Of a stretch of DNA of 64,000 nt, positions 34,057-45,312 are shown one piece after another. The notes under the pieces are model-generated. The model was not told where the DNA came from. It was given only the letters and a program-made list of their open reading frames with translations, and did not search any database. Each line of letters begins with the position of its first letter. The stretch's first letter is position 1. The DNA is taken from the NCBI GenBank assembly GCA_003868215.1, contig QWDQ01000064.1, positions 1 to 64,000 on the forward strand, in the 5' to 3' direction. This DNA comes from Pseudophaeomoniella oleicola (lineage: Eukaryota > Ascomycota > Eurotiomycetes > Phaeomoniellales > Phaeomoniellaceae). The position numbers and the translations under genes are program-made.

Positions 34057-36856
34057 CTATATCAATTCTCCGGTGCCAGTACCCACTGGCACCTGATACT
34101 TGTGGTATCCAGATCCAATCTCAATTACGTCTTGGGCTTTACCACCGAAGGAAGGTAAGGTTAGGTATCCTTTTGTGTTTGGTGGCACCCGGACCATCAG
34201 ATGAAATACATTGTGACTTTCGTCGGCGTCATCACAGCTGTCGAACCACCACTTAGCTTGGACAAGACCGTATGGCGTCATATGCTTAGTATCAGCTCTC
34301 GTGATATTTCCTCCAGGTACAGGCGCAATAGTGATTTCTTTCCATCCAGCAGCTCGAGGGCTGATACCACCGATCACCGAATGTATCCAATTCGATATGG
34401 AGCCAAATGAATAGTGGTTAAATGATGTCATCTCTCCTGGATTGACGCTGCCGTCGGGTTTGAGACTATCCCATCTCTCCCATGTTGTCGTACCGCCCAT
34501 TTTCACTTGGTAGAGCCAGGATGGCACCTTGGTCTGTAGCAACATTTTGTAAAAATCCTCTGTTGCTCCTCTCGTACTCAGTGCGTAAGGGAGGATTGCC
34601 GTTCCTCCGAACCCGGTACCGACTAGATGACCGTTCTCGCGAATTATTCGACGGAGACATGCCAAGCCCATCCCTTCTTCTGTCTCGTCGCGGAATAAGT
34701 TGAATCCCAGTGCAAGTGCATATGCGGTCTGCGTCTCGTTGGCCATGCGACCTTGTTTGTCGATCCATGAATTTTGGAAGGCTTTTTTCAATTCAATGTG
34801 CCAATTTTCATATTTCGTGGCCTCGTCTGCGTAATTGAGCACTGTGTTGATCCTTGCCATTATTTCGGTCATCCGCACCAAGTATGCATCTGCTACTAAG
34901 TACTTGTCTGTAGTAGCATCTCCAGGTCTATCAGGGGGCGACAGCGGATCTAGCCAGTCACCAAATTGGTATGTTGTTCTATCCCATAACCCTACGTCAT
35001 TGCGAGGTAGGCCCTTCTCAAGCCATGCTTTTGACGATGGATGTTGTTCCTGCAAGACTTTTGTGTCCCCGAAGGCAAGATAATTTTCCCATGGGCCCCC
35101 AACAGAGACATCGCTCCATATAGCAATTGGGTAAGGTGTCTCCTTGTGATCAAAAGTAGGTATAACGAACGGAACAATACCTGCCAAATTCTAGTTCAGT
35201 TCCGGCTGGGATTACAGTTTCGAAAGGAGTCGAAACTTACAACTAGAATCTGCAAATTGCTCTGATTTCAAGTCTTGGAACCACCCACGCCAAAATCCAG
35301 CGGTATCATATAAGAAATTTGCGACTGGTGCGAACAGATGGGCATCACCTGTCCATCCAAGCCTTTCATCGCGCTGGGGACAGTCTGTGGGAATACTTAG
35401 GAAATTACCTTTCATGGACCACCTGACATTCTCATGGAACTTGTTCAAGAGATGGTTGGAGCATTCGAACCAACCGGTCTCCTCAAGGTCAGAATGTACA
35501 ACGATTGCAGTGATGGATGTCTCATCGAGGGGCGTATCATCTGGCCAGCCTTCGATCTGTACATAGCGGAAACCATGAAATGTAAATCTGGGCTCCCAAG
35601 TTTGCACTCCTTCTCCGGAGAAGATGAAGGAGTCTGTCTGATAAGCAATTCGTAGCGGTCTGGTTGCTACCTCATCATTTTCCATCACTGGAGGTGTATC
35701 ACATGTCAGTCTTTGCAAGGAGATGCCTGCATCCTGAGGCTCTACTCATCGTAACGCTGTTGATGGACTTACCTTCGGTATGAACCATTGTCACCTTTTG
35801 TCCACGAGGTCCTTCTCCATGAAGCCGAATCCATCCAACTAGATTTTGGCCGAAATCAAGGACGGTCTTTCCTGAACGAGACTTGAAGGCACAGGTCACC
35901 TTTCGTTCTTCGATCCTGCGGACTTGGGGCCCAGTCGGAGGAGATAATTTTCCTAGGAGGCTCGGGAGAGCTTTCACTCCAAGCCAGGGTTCATCCGGAG
36001 AAAAAGGTGCAGTAGACCATCCATGCTGCTCGAGTCGTGAATCGTACGATTCACCAACATATATTTCAGAGGAAACAGTGGCACCAACGTTCGAGCTCCA
36101 GGTCTCATCAGTTGGTATTAGTTCTCGACGGCCATCCATGTAGGTCACCACCAGTAAGGAAAGAAGCCCAATCGTGTCTCCGTATATGTTTCGAATCCCG
36201 CCATCAAATCCTATATTTCCTAAAAACCAGCCCTCTCCAACGTGTACCCCGATAGCATTACCACCAGCTCTTACCATACTTGTCACGTCATAGGTGTCGT
36301 ATACGTGTCGGTGTTGATAGGATTGCCAACCCGGAGACAAAACATAATCCCCTACACGTTGGCCATTGAGTTCTGCATCATAAATGCCTAGTGCAGTAAT
36401 GTAGAGCCGTGCAGATTTCACGGTTGCAGCCAGTGAGAAAAACTTCCGAAAGTAAAGAGGGCGATGAGGGCCATGTTGCTCTGTTGGCTGTTCTGACGCA
36501 ATCACAGTGGCACCAGCCCAGTCGGTTGTGTTCAACAGACCTGGTTCAACTGCTACTGCATAGGACCATGCTGTACTTGGTTGGCCGTCTCTTCCATGTG
36601 CTCTGACTCTGATTGTGGCTGACTGACCCGTTGCCAACGGCGGTGCTGGCCAAGGCACGAATGTCGATTGTGAGGAATTGACATGATAGCACACTTGTAC
36701 GTCATCACCATCCCTTTTGATCTCAAGGTCGTATGAAGTTTGGGTCCAATTGGACGGGTTCCCGCCAAATCTCCAAGAAATGCGAGGCTTTGGCTCGGCT
36801 ATTCCAAGTGCGACTCTGTAATGCTCAAAAGAGACATGAGATATAGTTACCGCCAT
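34057..36856 (-). CDS. GH78 alpha-L-rhamnosidase, intracellular type
   Basis: Removes alpha-linked L-rhamnose from plant glycosides or pectin fragments. Three exons (35.7-36.86, about 35.24-35.7 and 34057-35.18 kb) give about 920 residues. Order: N-terminal beta-sandwich (EPKPRISWRFGG, LEIKRDGDD), carbohydrate-binding jelly roll (RLYITALGIYDAELNGQRVGD, LSPGWQSYQHRHVYDTYDV), GKTVLDFGQNLVGWIRL, then the (alpha/alpha)6 catalytic barrel with DCPQRDERLGWTGDA carrying the acidic catalytic residues, and a C-terminal beta domain (GGISPRAAGWKEITIAPVPGG). The N-terminus MAVTISHVSFEHY has no signal peptide, so it acts on imported oligosaccharides. Its promoter carries a 42-bp direct repeat and a CreA-like palindrome. 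Confidence 0.93.
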
Positions 36857-36976
36857 GTCGAAGTACTCGGATCTGATTTTTCGAAAGAGTCAACAAAAAA
36901 GATTTGGATTACTCCATGGTTCAACATGGGATGGGGATCAACTGCGGCCAGTGATATTGCAGATGATTTGGCCTTT

Positions 36977-37060
36977 CACGAGTTGAACGTAAGGCATTCT
37001 GTTCACGCTGCTTGGGATCACGAGTTGAACGTAAGGCATTCTGTTCACGCTGCTTGGGAA
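36977..37060. repeat. 42-bp direct tandem repeat, two copies
   Basis: Copies at 36977-37018 and 37019-37060 are identical at 41 of 42 positions (the last base differs). Each begins CACGAGTTGAACGTAAGG and ends GCTGCTTGGGA. The repeat starts 121 bp upstream of the rhamnosidase ATG on the minus strand, inside the promoter or 5' leader. Near identity implies recent duplication. Confidence 0.95.
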
Positions 37061-37153
37061 TAACACATACACGTAGAAATCCCATCATTGCGCTGGAGAT
37101 TTGTAGAAATGGCGTGTGGTGTGTCATCGTGAATGCAGATTAATCCCAAGAAT

Positions 37154-37165
37154 TCCCCGCGGGGA
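37154..37165. promoter_or_regulatory. CreA-like palindrome TCCCCGCGGGGA
   Basis: A 12-bp perfect palindrome holding two abutting GCGGGG cores on opposite strands, about 300 bp upstream of the rhamnosidase start. Same core as the pair at 14032-14056. Carbon-catabolite repression is expected for rhamnosidase genes. Confidence 0.55.
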
Positions 37166-37419
37166 TTTTAAATATATTCCACCATCTTTTCCTACTTCCC
37201 AAGCAGAAACAGGCTATTAATTCAATATATTCATACCTAAGTTACTAATTATTCTTGGGCTGCTTTTCGTCCTTGGCCATTCCGATACCAAGGCAATGCG
37301 CAGAGAAGACAGTTCTGTCCGCAGATTGGAATGGACTAAGGATCTAAGATCATTGACCATATAATTACGCCTGGACCCCCTTCTTCCAAAAATCCACGGC
37401 CATCAGCTAGTCCTCGCCC

Positions 37420-37992
37420 CTACACCACTTCACCCACCACTTTGAATCCATAGTGCAAGTACACATCCCGCGCATGTTCATTTGTGGCCTCTATCCATAC
37501 AGGAGCCTTTTCTTGCTTGGCCATTTCCAGCTGAGGCCTCATTACCGCACTGACTGCGCCAGGAGTTGATCTGGCCGCATCCTTGACAAGCAGGTGGCAA
37601 TGCCAGTACGGTCGACCCCTTATGAAAGTCTTCTTTTGTTCGCTGGTCTGTTGGTCGAATTCCAGAGTCGCCCGGGATACAGTTGCAGGATCCCGAGGGG
37701 GTCTGGGATTCGAAGGCGAATACCACACTGACACGGCTCCGAAATCATTGGATTGCCACAGGACAGGATTCGTTTTAAGATCCGACTCGAGTAGAGAAGT
37801 CCAGAAGTCTAGACCTTGCTGTCGACTGGGTGTCTGAGAGTTGTTCAATTTGTATTGTGATATTGTTGCGTAACGAATGGCCGGGTCTGTTTCCGGGCTC
37901 ATGTTGTCGGCGAACAAGGCCGCAATTCTGGCGATCGTGGCCTTGGCGTTGCCTGCGTTGAGATCAACGAGTGTCGGTCCAATCATTGCCAT
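37420..37992 (-). CDS. GNAT-family N-acetyltransferase-like protein
   Basis: Single-exon protein of 190 residues, probably transferring an acetyl group from acetyl-CoA. The N-terminal region (ALFADNMSPETDPAIRY) has the layout of fungal GNAT proteins. The middle FIRGRPYWHCHLLVKDAAR corresponds to the beta4 strand. The C-terminus VWIEATNEHARDVYLHYGFKVVGEV is the conserved GNAT motif B (E-A-x3-x-A-x2-Y-x3-GF). The usual R/Q-x2-G-x-G/A acetyl-CoA loop is weak, replaced by AARSTPGAVSAVMRP, so activity is uncertain. The substrate is unknown. It is isolated between the rhamnosidase and a gene-poor stretch. Confidence 0.72.
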   Translation of the reverse strand: MAMIGPTLVDLNAGNAKATIARIAALFADNMSPETDPAIRYATISQYKLNNSQTPSRQQGLDFWTSLLESDLKTNPVLWQSNDFGAVSVWYSPSNPRPPRDPATVSRATLEFDQQTSEQKKTFIRGRPYWHCHLLVKDAARSTPGAVSAVMRPQLEMAKQEKAPVWIEATNEHARDVYLHYGFKVVGEVV

Positions 37993-39954
37993 GTTTTCGT
38001 TTGAAACTTGTTTTGTATATGATTAACAATTGTGGAAGTTGTCAATGATGTTGGTCTGTATTACAACAGCTACGCACGTGGTATTTATGTATTCATTGAG
38101 TCATCACTTCAATTGCTACATGACTCGAGGCATGACTCAAGACCCTGACATGAGTGATTCCTCACCAACAAATTAAATGCTTACTAAAGACCGTCGTGAT
38201 GAAGTACTTGTAAGAGCAGTCCAGATTTCCGTAGAGACCTATGATATCGGCGTACCTACATGTCAATCCTCCGAAGTTCAGAATAGACACTCGTTGTGTT
38301 GCTATCAGCTTTAGACTCACATTTGCGAACCTCCCCCCGCATCGGCCAAACACAAATATGGCGAAACCTCCACACAGGTCCTGCTTTCATGGATGGGCTT
38401 CTCGAGAGTGCAGTTGTTTCTCGGTTACTTGGCATCAGAATTGCAGCAACTGGTGAGGTGGCATGCGATGATTTGCATGGACAACAAGAACGGTTGAGAT
38501 GTTAGCAGAGTAAGATCCCGAAGCTGCCATCTTTCTTTGTCACTCTAGAGGGATAGCGTTGAGTCGAATCGCCTCCACTGCTGCAATCGAGTCGTCTGTG
38601 GACTAAAGTTGTTCGTGAGGATCATCAGCTATGGCCAGCTATGACCATACCTGGCCAATCGATCTCTGAAGAGGGAATATTCTGCAACCCAGCACGTCTA
38701 TCTCTGGACGTTAGTTGCTTCCCCTAGGGAACGAAGACGTCCTTTTCGGAACCTCGGAAGTTGCAGAATGTCGAAATGGATCACGGACGCCAATCAGTGA
38801 TTATCCAGATGTTCGGCTCAGGCTTAAGACACCGTTTGTGGTTCTAAACGGAAGATGGAACGAGTGTCGATTTACTCACCCAGGCGAATCAATAAGATGT
38901 CATGTTCATTGTTGGGAGTCTTGGAGAATCGAACATGCATCGATACTACCTTCGCTCCAAGGGTAGCAGTTGCGGCTCCAAGACAAAAGTCAACGCTCTC
39001 GTGGATGGAGAGCTCCGAGTGTAGAATCGGATTGCATAGCAGGCTGCTCCAGATCTTCCAGATTCTTTTAGTCCAAGAAATGATCCGAGACGCTCCACAG
39101 CAAAGCCTCTTGTGTGCAACCTAGTACCAATTGCACTTTGCAGATAACAACTCGAGTACTCCGCCCCTATCATCCACCAATAGGACATGCAAGTTGAGTC
39201 GTGGGCCCTGCCATGGCGACCCAGGCAATGGAAAATGGTGTTGGTGCTAGGCATAGAGTACATGGGGGAGGTGCGTCTGCGGGGCCAAGTCATCTGCCTT
39301 GGAGCTTTGTTGATGAAGAACGCTGTTCACATTTGCAGAGTCTGGATTAGTGGACCATCGTATAATAGTAGTAGCTACCACGAATAACAGATCAAACAGA
39401 TCAGCCGATTCGTGCACCTCAGTCTGGGTAGGAAGAATCAGCTGGAAATGTGCCATGGCTGATAGTCTCCATGAGAAGACGTGATGCCTGACTTCACTGC
39501 CGCATCCAATATTCCGTGCTGCGATTGCCGCCAATCAGAGATCGCTTGGCGGTGGTCACAACGGTCGGCGCTTAAAGCTTCGTCAAGTCTGCTTCCAAAC
39601 CCTGACACCATCAGATGGAACGAGAGCTTTTCTGCCTGGTAGATCATGCAGACGTGCTCGTCAGTCTGTTTTTCAACTACTAGCCAGCTAAGTGACCAAG
39701 TCCGAAACATCACTGACATGCATCGCGGACGGATTGTTCACAGCCTTCTCCCCAGACAACGTTTAATGGAGCTAGCCCACAAGATGCTACCAGAGTGGCA
39801 CAGTCAGTTGATGCCTCGCTCGGTCCAGGCTGTATATCTACATCTTGTTTGTGAAAGGTGACCACGAGAGGTGCTGAAAGGTATAAGTTCCTCGAAAATT
39901 TCTTTCATATCCGCAATCTTTCATTGTCCAATACTATCAGCATCCAGATGAAAA
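37993..39954. other. Gene-poor stretch, about 2 kb
   Basis: Many short open frames lie on both strands (the longest about 115 codons, minus strand, 38946-39293), but none shows a domain, a convincing splice pattern or a family motif. It may hold regulatory or decayed sequence, or an RNA-only gene. No inverted repeats or target-site duplications pointing to an insertion were seen by eye. Confidence 0.5.
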
Positions 39955-41298
39955 ATGGAATGCAGAAGTATATATGATCCTGTTCAGGACACCTGCAATA
40001 AGTGGCTTTATGATAAGAATCGGTTTTGCTTGTTGAAGGCCGGTCGCTACGATGAACGCCCGAAAGCTGAAAGGCTCCGCAACGCTATCGTCAGCCGTGG
40101 ACCCCAAGGTCTCGACAAACGCATGCTCACCGAGCTGGCCACCATGGTGCATTGTCGCAACTGGCATCGAACACCAGCGCAAATTCAGATGACTGTAGAG
40201 ATCTGGCAAGAAGAGCTTCGGGCGGCCAGGTATCCTTATCCAACACCAACCGCTCGTCAACAGGTGCGACTTGGACCCGAAGGACGAACATCGCAGAGAC
40301 AGACTCCCAGGGCCGGCGCATCGTTATCATCCACTCCTGTATACCTACCACCACTGCCATACAGTCGTGGAGGTGCTGGTGGTCCAGTGATCAGATCACA
40401 GGCAACAAATCAGCAAAATTATCGACAACAGCCAGTGCAATCAGTGGTGGCGACTTTCCGAGCCTACCGCACGAGACTCGAAGCCTTGGATAACATGATC
40501 GTTGATCAGGTCAGGAAACCTTTCGGTACTGCAGATTATAAGACCGGTTCGGTATATATCTTCACAAGGGAAGGCGACGAGGCATTTGTCAAGATCGGTA
40601 TCTCAAGTAACGTGAAGAGAAGACTTGAGCAATGGCAGCAAACCTGCGGCTATCGGCCAATCCTGCTATACCAGTCACCACCGATTGCTAATGTATACCG
40701 AATCGAACAGCTTATATTCTGCCAATTGGTAGAATTCCGCCATTGTGATCTGAGGTGTGTCAACCAAAGGATATGCAACAAGCAGCATAAAGAATGGTTC
40801 AAGTTGCGAAGGGGGGATGCCAAACGGGTTGTGGATAATTGGGTAAATTGGGCGCAACAATTCCCATACAACACGGAGGGGAGATTATACGACGATTGGG
40901 ACAATTATGCTGATAGATGGCTGGCTCATTGTCGCCATCGGCCTACAGTACCCATGGTTGACATGCATTTCGGATGTGTCATTGAGCCGGATGATCTCCG
41001 GGAATCTTCGGACATCGATAGTGTGAATTCAGAAACCTCAGACGACAGCGAATTTGATAGCCTGGATGGCCACACTTCTGATGGAGAGACTGATATACCA
41101 AGTGAGACACAGGGCCCGCCGGAATCTTCGGAGGAATGTGCCATCTGCTTTGAGGTCCTTGACAGAACAGTGCAAACGGTGGAAGGGTGTAGACGTTGTG
41201 GAAATTCTCCATGGCATGACGAGTGCATTAGGAGATGGCTTCAGGATTCCCCTTCATGTCCACTGTGTCGTGAAAGGGGAACTATCACCGTGCACTGA
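39955..41298 (+). CDS. T5orf172 (GIY-YIG-like) domain protein with C-terminal RING finger
   Basis: Single-exon 447-residue protein. The N-terminal part (residues about 1-90, with Cys-x-Trp and HCRNWHRTPAQIQ) resembles the segment that often precedes T5orf172 domains in fungi. Residues 198 to about 290 are the T5orf172/DUF1766 domain: GSVYIF, KIGISSNVKRRLEQW, YRIEQLIFCQL and KQHKEWFKL. An acidic Ser/Asp linker (about 340-390) leads to a RING-type finger from Cys395: C-AI-C, C-RR-C, H-DE-C and C-PL-C. This looks like a ubiquitin ligase joined to a putative nucleic-acid-binding or nuclease domain. The N-terminal start is fixed by the first in-frame ATG. Its role is unknown. Confidence 0.8.
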   Translation: MECRSIYDPVQDTCNKWLYDKNRFCLLKAGRYDERPKAERLRNAIVSRGPQGLDKRMLTELATMVHCRNWHRTPAQIQMTVEIWQEELRAARYPYPTPTARQQVRLGPEGRTSQRQTPRAGASLSSTPVYLPPLPYSRGGAGGPVIRSQATNQQNYRQQPVQSVVATFRAYRTRLEALDNMIVDQVRKPFGTADYKTGSVYIFTREGDEAFVKIGISSNVKRRLEQWQQTCGYRPILLYQSPPIANVYRIEQLIFCQLVEFRHCDLRCVNQRICNKQHKEWFKLRRGDAKRVVDNWVNWAQQFPYNTEGRLYDDWDNYADRWLAHCRHRPTVPMVDMHFGCVIEPDDLRESSDIDSVNSETSDDSEFDSLDGHTSDGETDIPSETQGPPESSEECAICFEVLDRTVQTVEGCRRCGNSPWHDECIRRWLQDSPSCPLCRERGTITVH

Positions 41299-41920
41299 GA
41301 TGGGCACATTTTGGACATAAGGGTTCCTGATATGCAAGCACTGGTTGGTCGGTCGGTCACTATTGAGCGGTTGAACCAATTTTCCACGGGTTCCATGTAG
41401 GAGAAGTCTGATGTGGACTTAAAGGGAGCGAAGGGTGATGATTATAGAAGGGTTTCATACCACGTTAGACTCTTATGTTTCAATGTATGCGAGGCATGAT
41501 GTCAAAAGTATTATAGATCTGATTAGTTACCTGTACGCACAATGGCAGTGGTAACTGATGCTTGAGAATCACTAATTAATTACATAAGGTAGGCAAGTGG
41601 TGAATGAACGCCAAGCCAAGAACCAACAACGGCGTCGGCGGCTCACGGAGACTCGGCCGAAGGAACGGATACGAGTCGACGGGGCGATCTGAAGCTGCGA
41701 CATTACGAAACACGAGATTCCAATCACATACCACAATACCTGAAATTGTATGAACTGTATGGATTGTATGCGCAATCGGTACATTACTCGTCGGTACACA
41801 ACTTACACTCTGCAGCAAACGACGGAAATGCGGTGACATACCATACCTTGCAATCTTGATCTCCTGACTTCACCTGCCGACGGCCAATGATAGTGCTATT
41901 TAGCACTCATCCGCCTCAGC
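41299..41920. other. Intergenic, about 620 bp
   Basis: Upstream of the M28 peptidase gene. Small frames on the minus strand (41572-41839) overlap in two registers and look accidental. No feature was recognised. Confidence 0.5.
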
Positions 41921-44566
41921 ATGGGCGAGAAAGACAAGTATATAGCGGTACCCATACCGACTTATGAGGAGGCCACCTCTTCTCGTCCAACATCGTCACA
42001 GTCACGGCTGGGTCCGGGGGAGATCAGTGATGATGCGGAAAGAGAAGGGCTGTTACAAGGCTCGGCGCACCACGACAGGGGATCCAATTACGAACCACCC
42101 CGTGTCGAGTCGACCAGATCCAGTGTCGACCTCCTCGCTTCTGACAATGGACGAGATTCAACAGAACACTTGCGCAGGGAAGTGGAGCAGATGGAGATCG
42201 AAGAGCCAACGTCCGCAACTCAAAGCATGAGCAATCGCTTTTCCAAACGAATAACAAGCATCACACATTCACTCTCATTCCTCAACCTTCCCCTCAAGAG
42301 ATTATTCCCTTCAGCAAGCTTCTCAAAGTTGCGCGAGATCTTCCTCAGCTCAGAACTCAACAGCTTCGTTGTGGTTGGGCGCCTGTTCGGCATTTTCCTT
42401 ATCGTATCGGTTGTCTACCTGCTTATCGCAAGCGATGTTTTGTCCTTTGGTAATAGAGCGGGCATGGGTCAAATTTACGATCCTGAGAGCATTCGAATTT
42501 ATGTACAGAAGCATATGAACGAAGATGGACATATTCAAGATTATTTGGAGCGAGTAACACTAACGCCGCACATAGCCGGAAGTGAGGGAAACTATGTCCT
42601 GGGTGAGTGGGTACAGGAGTTATTCAAGGAATCCTTGGATGAGGCGTCTATGGAGAGATTTGATGTCTACCTGAATTATCCCACGATTGACGGACGTCGA
42701 GTTGCAATCGTGAGTCCACCAGAGAAAGCGTGGGAGGCAAAACTGGATGAAGACCTCGCGTATCCTGATCGACAGCAATCGCTGGTCTTCCACGGCAACT
42801 CGAAAGCAGGGAATGTGAGTGGACCTTTGATTTATGCGAACTATGGGTCAAGGGAAGACTTTCAATACTTGGCCGATAACGGTATCGACGTCAACGGCTC
42901 TATCGCTTTAGTAAGATACTACGGAGGCCAAGGAGATCGAGCATTGAAAATCAAGGCAGCAGAGCTTGCCGGTGCCATCGGATGCATCATCTATTCAGAC
43001 CCTGCAGAAGATGGGTTCTTGCGTGGTCCAGAATGGCCGGAAGGACAAACTATGCCCAAAGACGGAGTTCAACGCGGCGGTGTCAGCTTAATGAGCTTCG
43101 TTGTAGGGGACGTGCTTTCCCCTGGATGGGCCAGCACTCCTGGAGACAAGCATCGTTTGTCACCGGATGAAAGCGCAGGAATGAATCAGATTCCTTCCAT
43201 ACCATTATCCTGGGGCGACGCTCAACATCTGCTCCAGGCTATCAGTAGCCATGGCAAACCAGTCTCGGGTTATTGGAAAGGTGGGGTGCCAGATGTAGAC
43301 TGGTGGACGGGTGACCAATCATCGCCGACAGTGCAGCTCATGAACGTCCAAGACGAGGCCATTTACCAACCAATCTACAATGTCGTTGGTTCTATCCAGG
43401 GCTGGGAACAACCAGACAAGAAGATTATTGTTGGCAATCACCGGGATGCTTGGTGCTTTGGAGCGGTTGACCCGGGGAGTGGGACAGCAGTCATGCTGGA
43501 AGTCGTGCGTATCTTTGGGGAGCTGAGACAACTCGGTTGGAGACCACTGCGGACCATTGAGTTTGCCAGTTGGGATGCAGAAGAGTATAATCTCGTCGGC
43601 AGTACCGAACATGTCGAGAACAGGGAAGAAGACCTGCGTCTCAATGGCTATGCCTATGTCAACGTCGATGTTGCTGTTTCTGGTAGTGATTTCCAAGCAT
43701 CTGGTTCCCCTGTTTTTCAGAAAGCACTGACTCACGTTCTCGAGAGAGTTTCTGATCCCAGCGTCAATAAAACGTTGCTTGAGATCTGGGATGAAAAGCA
43801 GAGGAAGCTAGAAGGTCTGGGGGCTGGCAGTGATTTTGTGGCCTTTCAAGACATTGCTGGCACGTCTTCCATTGATATTGGGTTTCAAGGCGAAACACCA
43901 CATCCATACCATTCATGCTACGACAACTATGATTGGATGAAGACATTCGGTGATCCGGACTTCAAATATCACAGAACTCTGGGTGAAGTCCTAGCTCTAC
44001 TTATCTTAGAGCTCAGCGATCGCCCAATTCTACCCTTTGATCTGGACAACTACGCGTCTTCACTGGTTCAGTACATTGATGGCTTGGCCAAGTTCGTGGA
44101 GACCCGGCAGCCTTCATCTGTCAAACTCGATTTGCAGCCGTTACGTTCCGCGGCTGAAAATTTCAGACGCGAGGCAGAAAAGTTCCAGAAGTGGGAGCAA
44201 GAGTGGAATGACGTTGTCTACAGTAGCAATGGGTTCGAAAGTAACATCCTGGGGATTCGGAGGGTATCACACAACAATCGCGCAAGCAACTTCGAGACTC
44301 ACCTCTTGGACCTCGAAGAAGGAGGGGGCGTAAGTTACATCCATTCACTCCTGATCCAGGACTCTACTAACTTGACCTAGTTGACCAATCGGACGCAGTT
44401 CAAGCACGTCATCTTTGCTCCTCAAGCTTGGTCCGGGTATGATGAAGCGTTCTTTGCAGGCATTCGAGACGCTGTCGACGCCGGTGATTGGGATCTAGCA
44501 AAAAGTCAGGTCGAGAAGATCGCTAAGATCATCTCACATGCGGTCATGAAGCTCAATGGGAACTAG
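41921..44566 (+). CDS. Transferrin-receptor-like / glutamate carboxypeptidase II-like M28B peptidase
   Basis: Type II membrane protein of 864 residues from two exons (intron 44330-44380). The cytosolic tail of about 145 residues starts with PIPTYEEATSSRP, a PxY-type motif like those recruiting Rsp5-class ubiquitin ligases in yeast Tre1/Tre2. One membrane segment (about residues 146-172) follows. Then come a PA domain (SREDFQYLADNGIDVNGSIALVRYYG, GAIGCIIYSDPAEDG), the M28 domain and the TfR dimerisation domain, ending in AKSQVEKIAKIISHAV. Zinc ligands and catalytic residues look conserved: NHRDAW, VDPGSGTAV, WDAEEYNLVGS, YVNVD and PYHSCYDNY. It should therefore be an active peptidase, unlike human transferrin receptor. 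It is probably in the vacuolar or endosomal membrane. Confidence 0.93.
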
Positions 44567-45312
44567 TAGTACAGCGTTTCGTTCGGGTCATGGTAGGGAG
44601 TTGGGATGTTTCTAGTACCCTCTGTCAATGGTTCATCGTCCAAAACATGTTAATTTGGGCATGTACATAAATCTCATTCAAGTTACAACCCATGAGCTTC
44701 TCTTCGTTCTGGTTACTTCGATGGCATAGCTGAATCGTATCGTAGGGAAGATGCTGGACTTCAAACCACTTCGACAGCTCCATCATTTGAGGTCTGTAGA
44801 TCCGGCTATCGTTAGCGAAGAGACTTTCGGTTATACCGTCCAAGCATTGATCACCCTATCTATGCTCCGTTTCCTGTGACCTTGGTGGCATAATTTAGGC
44901 TGAATCGAGAGCTCACCACAAACTGTTTCAATTCTGTTTTTTACTCCGCCTCTTACAACAGGACACCAGAACTGTGAATCATGCATTAGATACGATGCAG
45001 CCATAGTCAAGCAAAGTGGACCTACGAAGCGAAATATATGCAGTATGACGACTCTCGTCAATTACAAGGATACGCAACAGCAGATATTTCTCCGCGAAAC
45101 ATCTTTGCGCTCCAGAGAACTCTATCGCCTAAACCCCGCTTACTCGTGTGACCTTGAGAGTAAACGCTCATCAGGTCTATCGAATATATGAGAGGGCGCC
45201 TCTCAAACAGTGTCCGGCAATCCCGGCCTGTGAACTTCATCAAGGGTTCGCGTTATCCCTGAGTTATCTTTCATCCTCTACAGGTACAGGACTGCTACGA
45301 CTGCTTGCAATC
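44567..45312. other. Intergenic, about 750 bp
   Basis: Between two co-oriented genes. Minus-strand frames of 60-76 codons are present, but no family is recognised. Confidence 0.5.

Larger units (their letters stand above)
36857..37419. promoter_or_regulatory. Rhamnosidase promoter
   Basis: 563 bp between the rhamnosidase start and the 3' end of the acetyltransferase gene. It holds the 42-bp tandem repeat (36977-37060) and the CCCCGCGGGG palindrome (37154-37165), listed separately. The rest is AT-rich. Confidence 0.5.
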
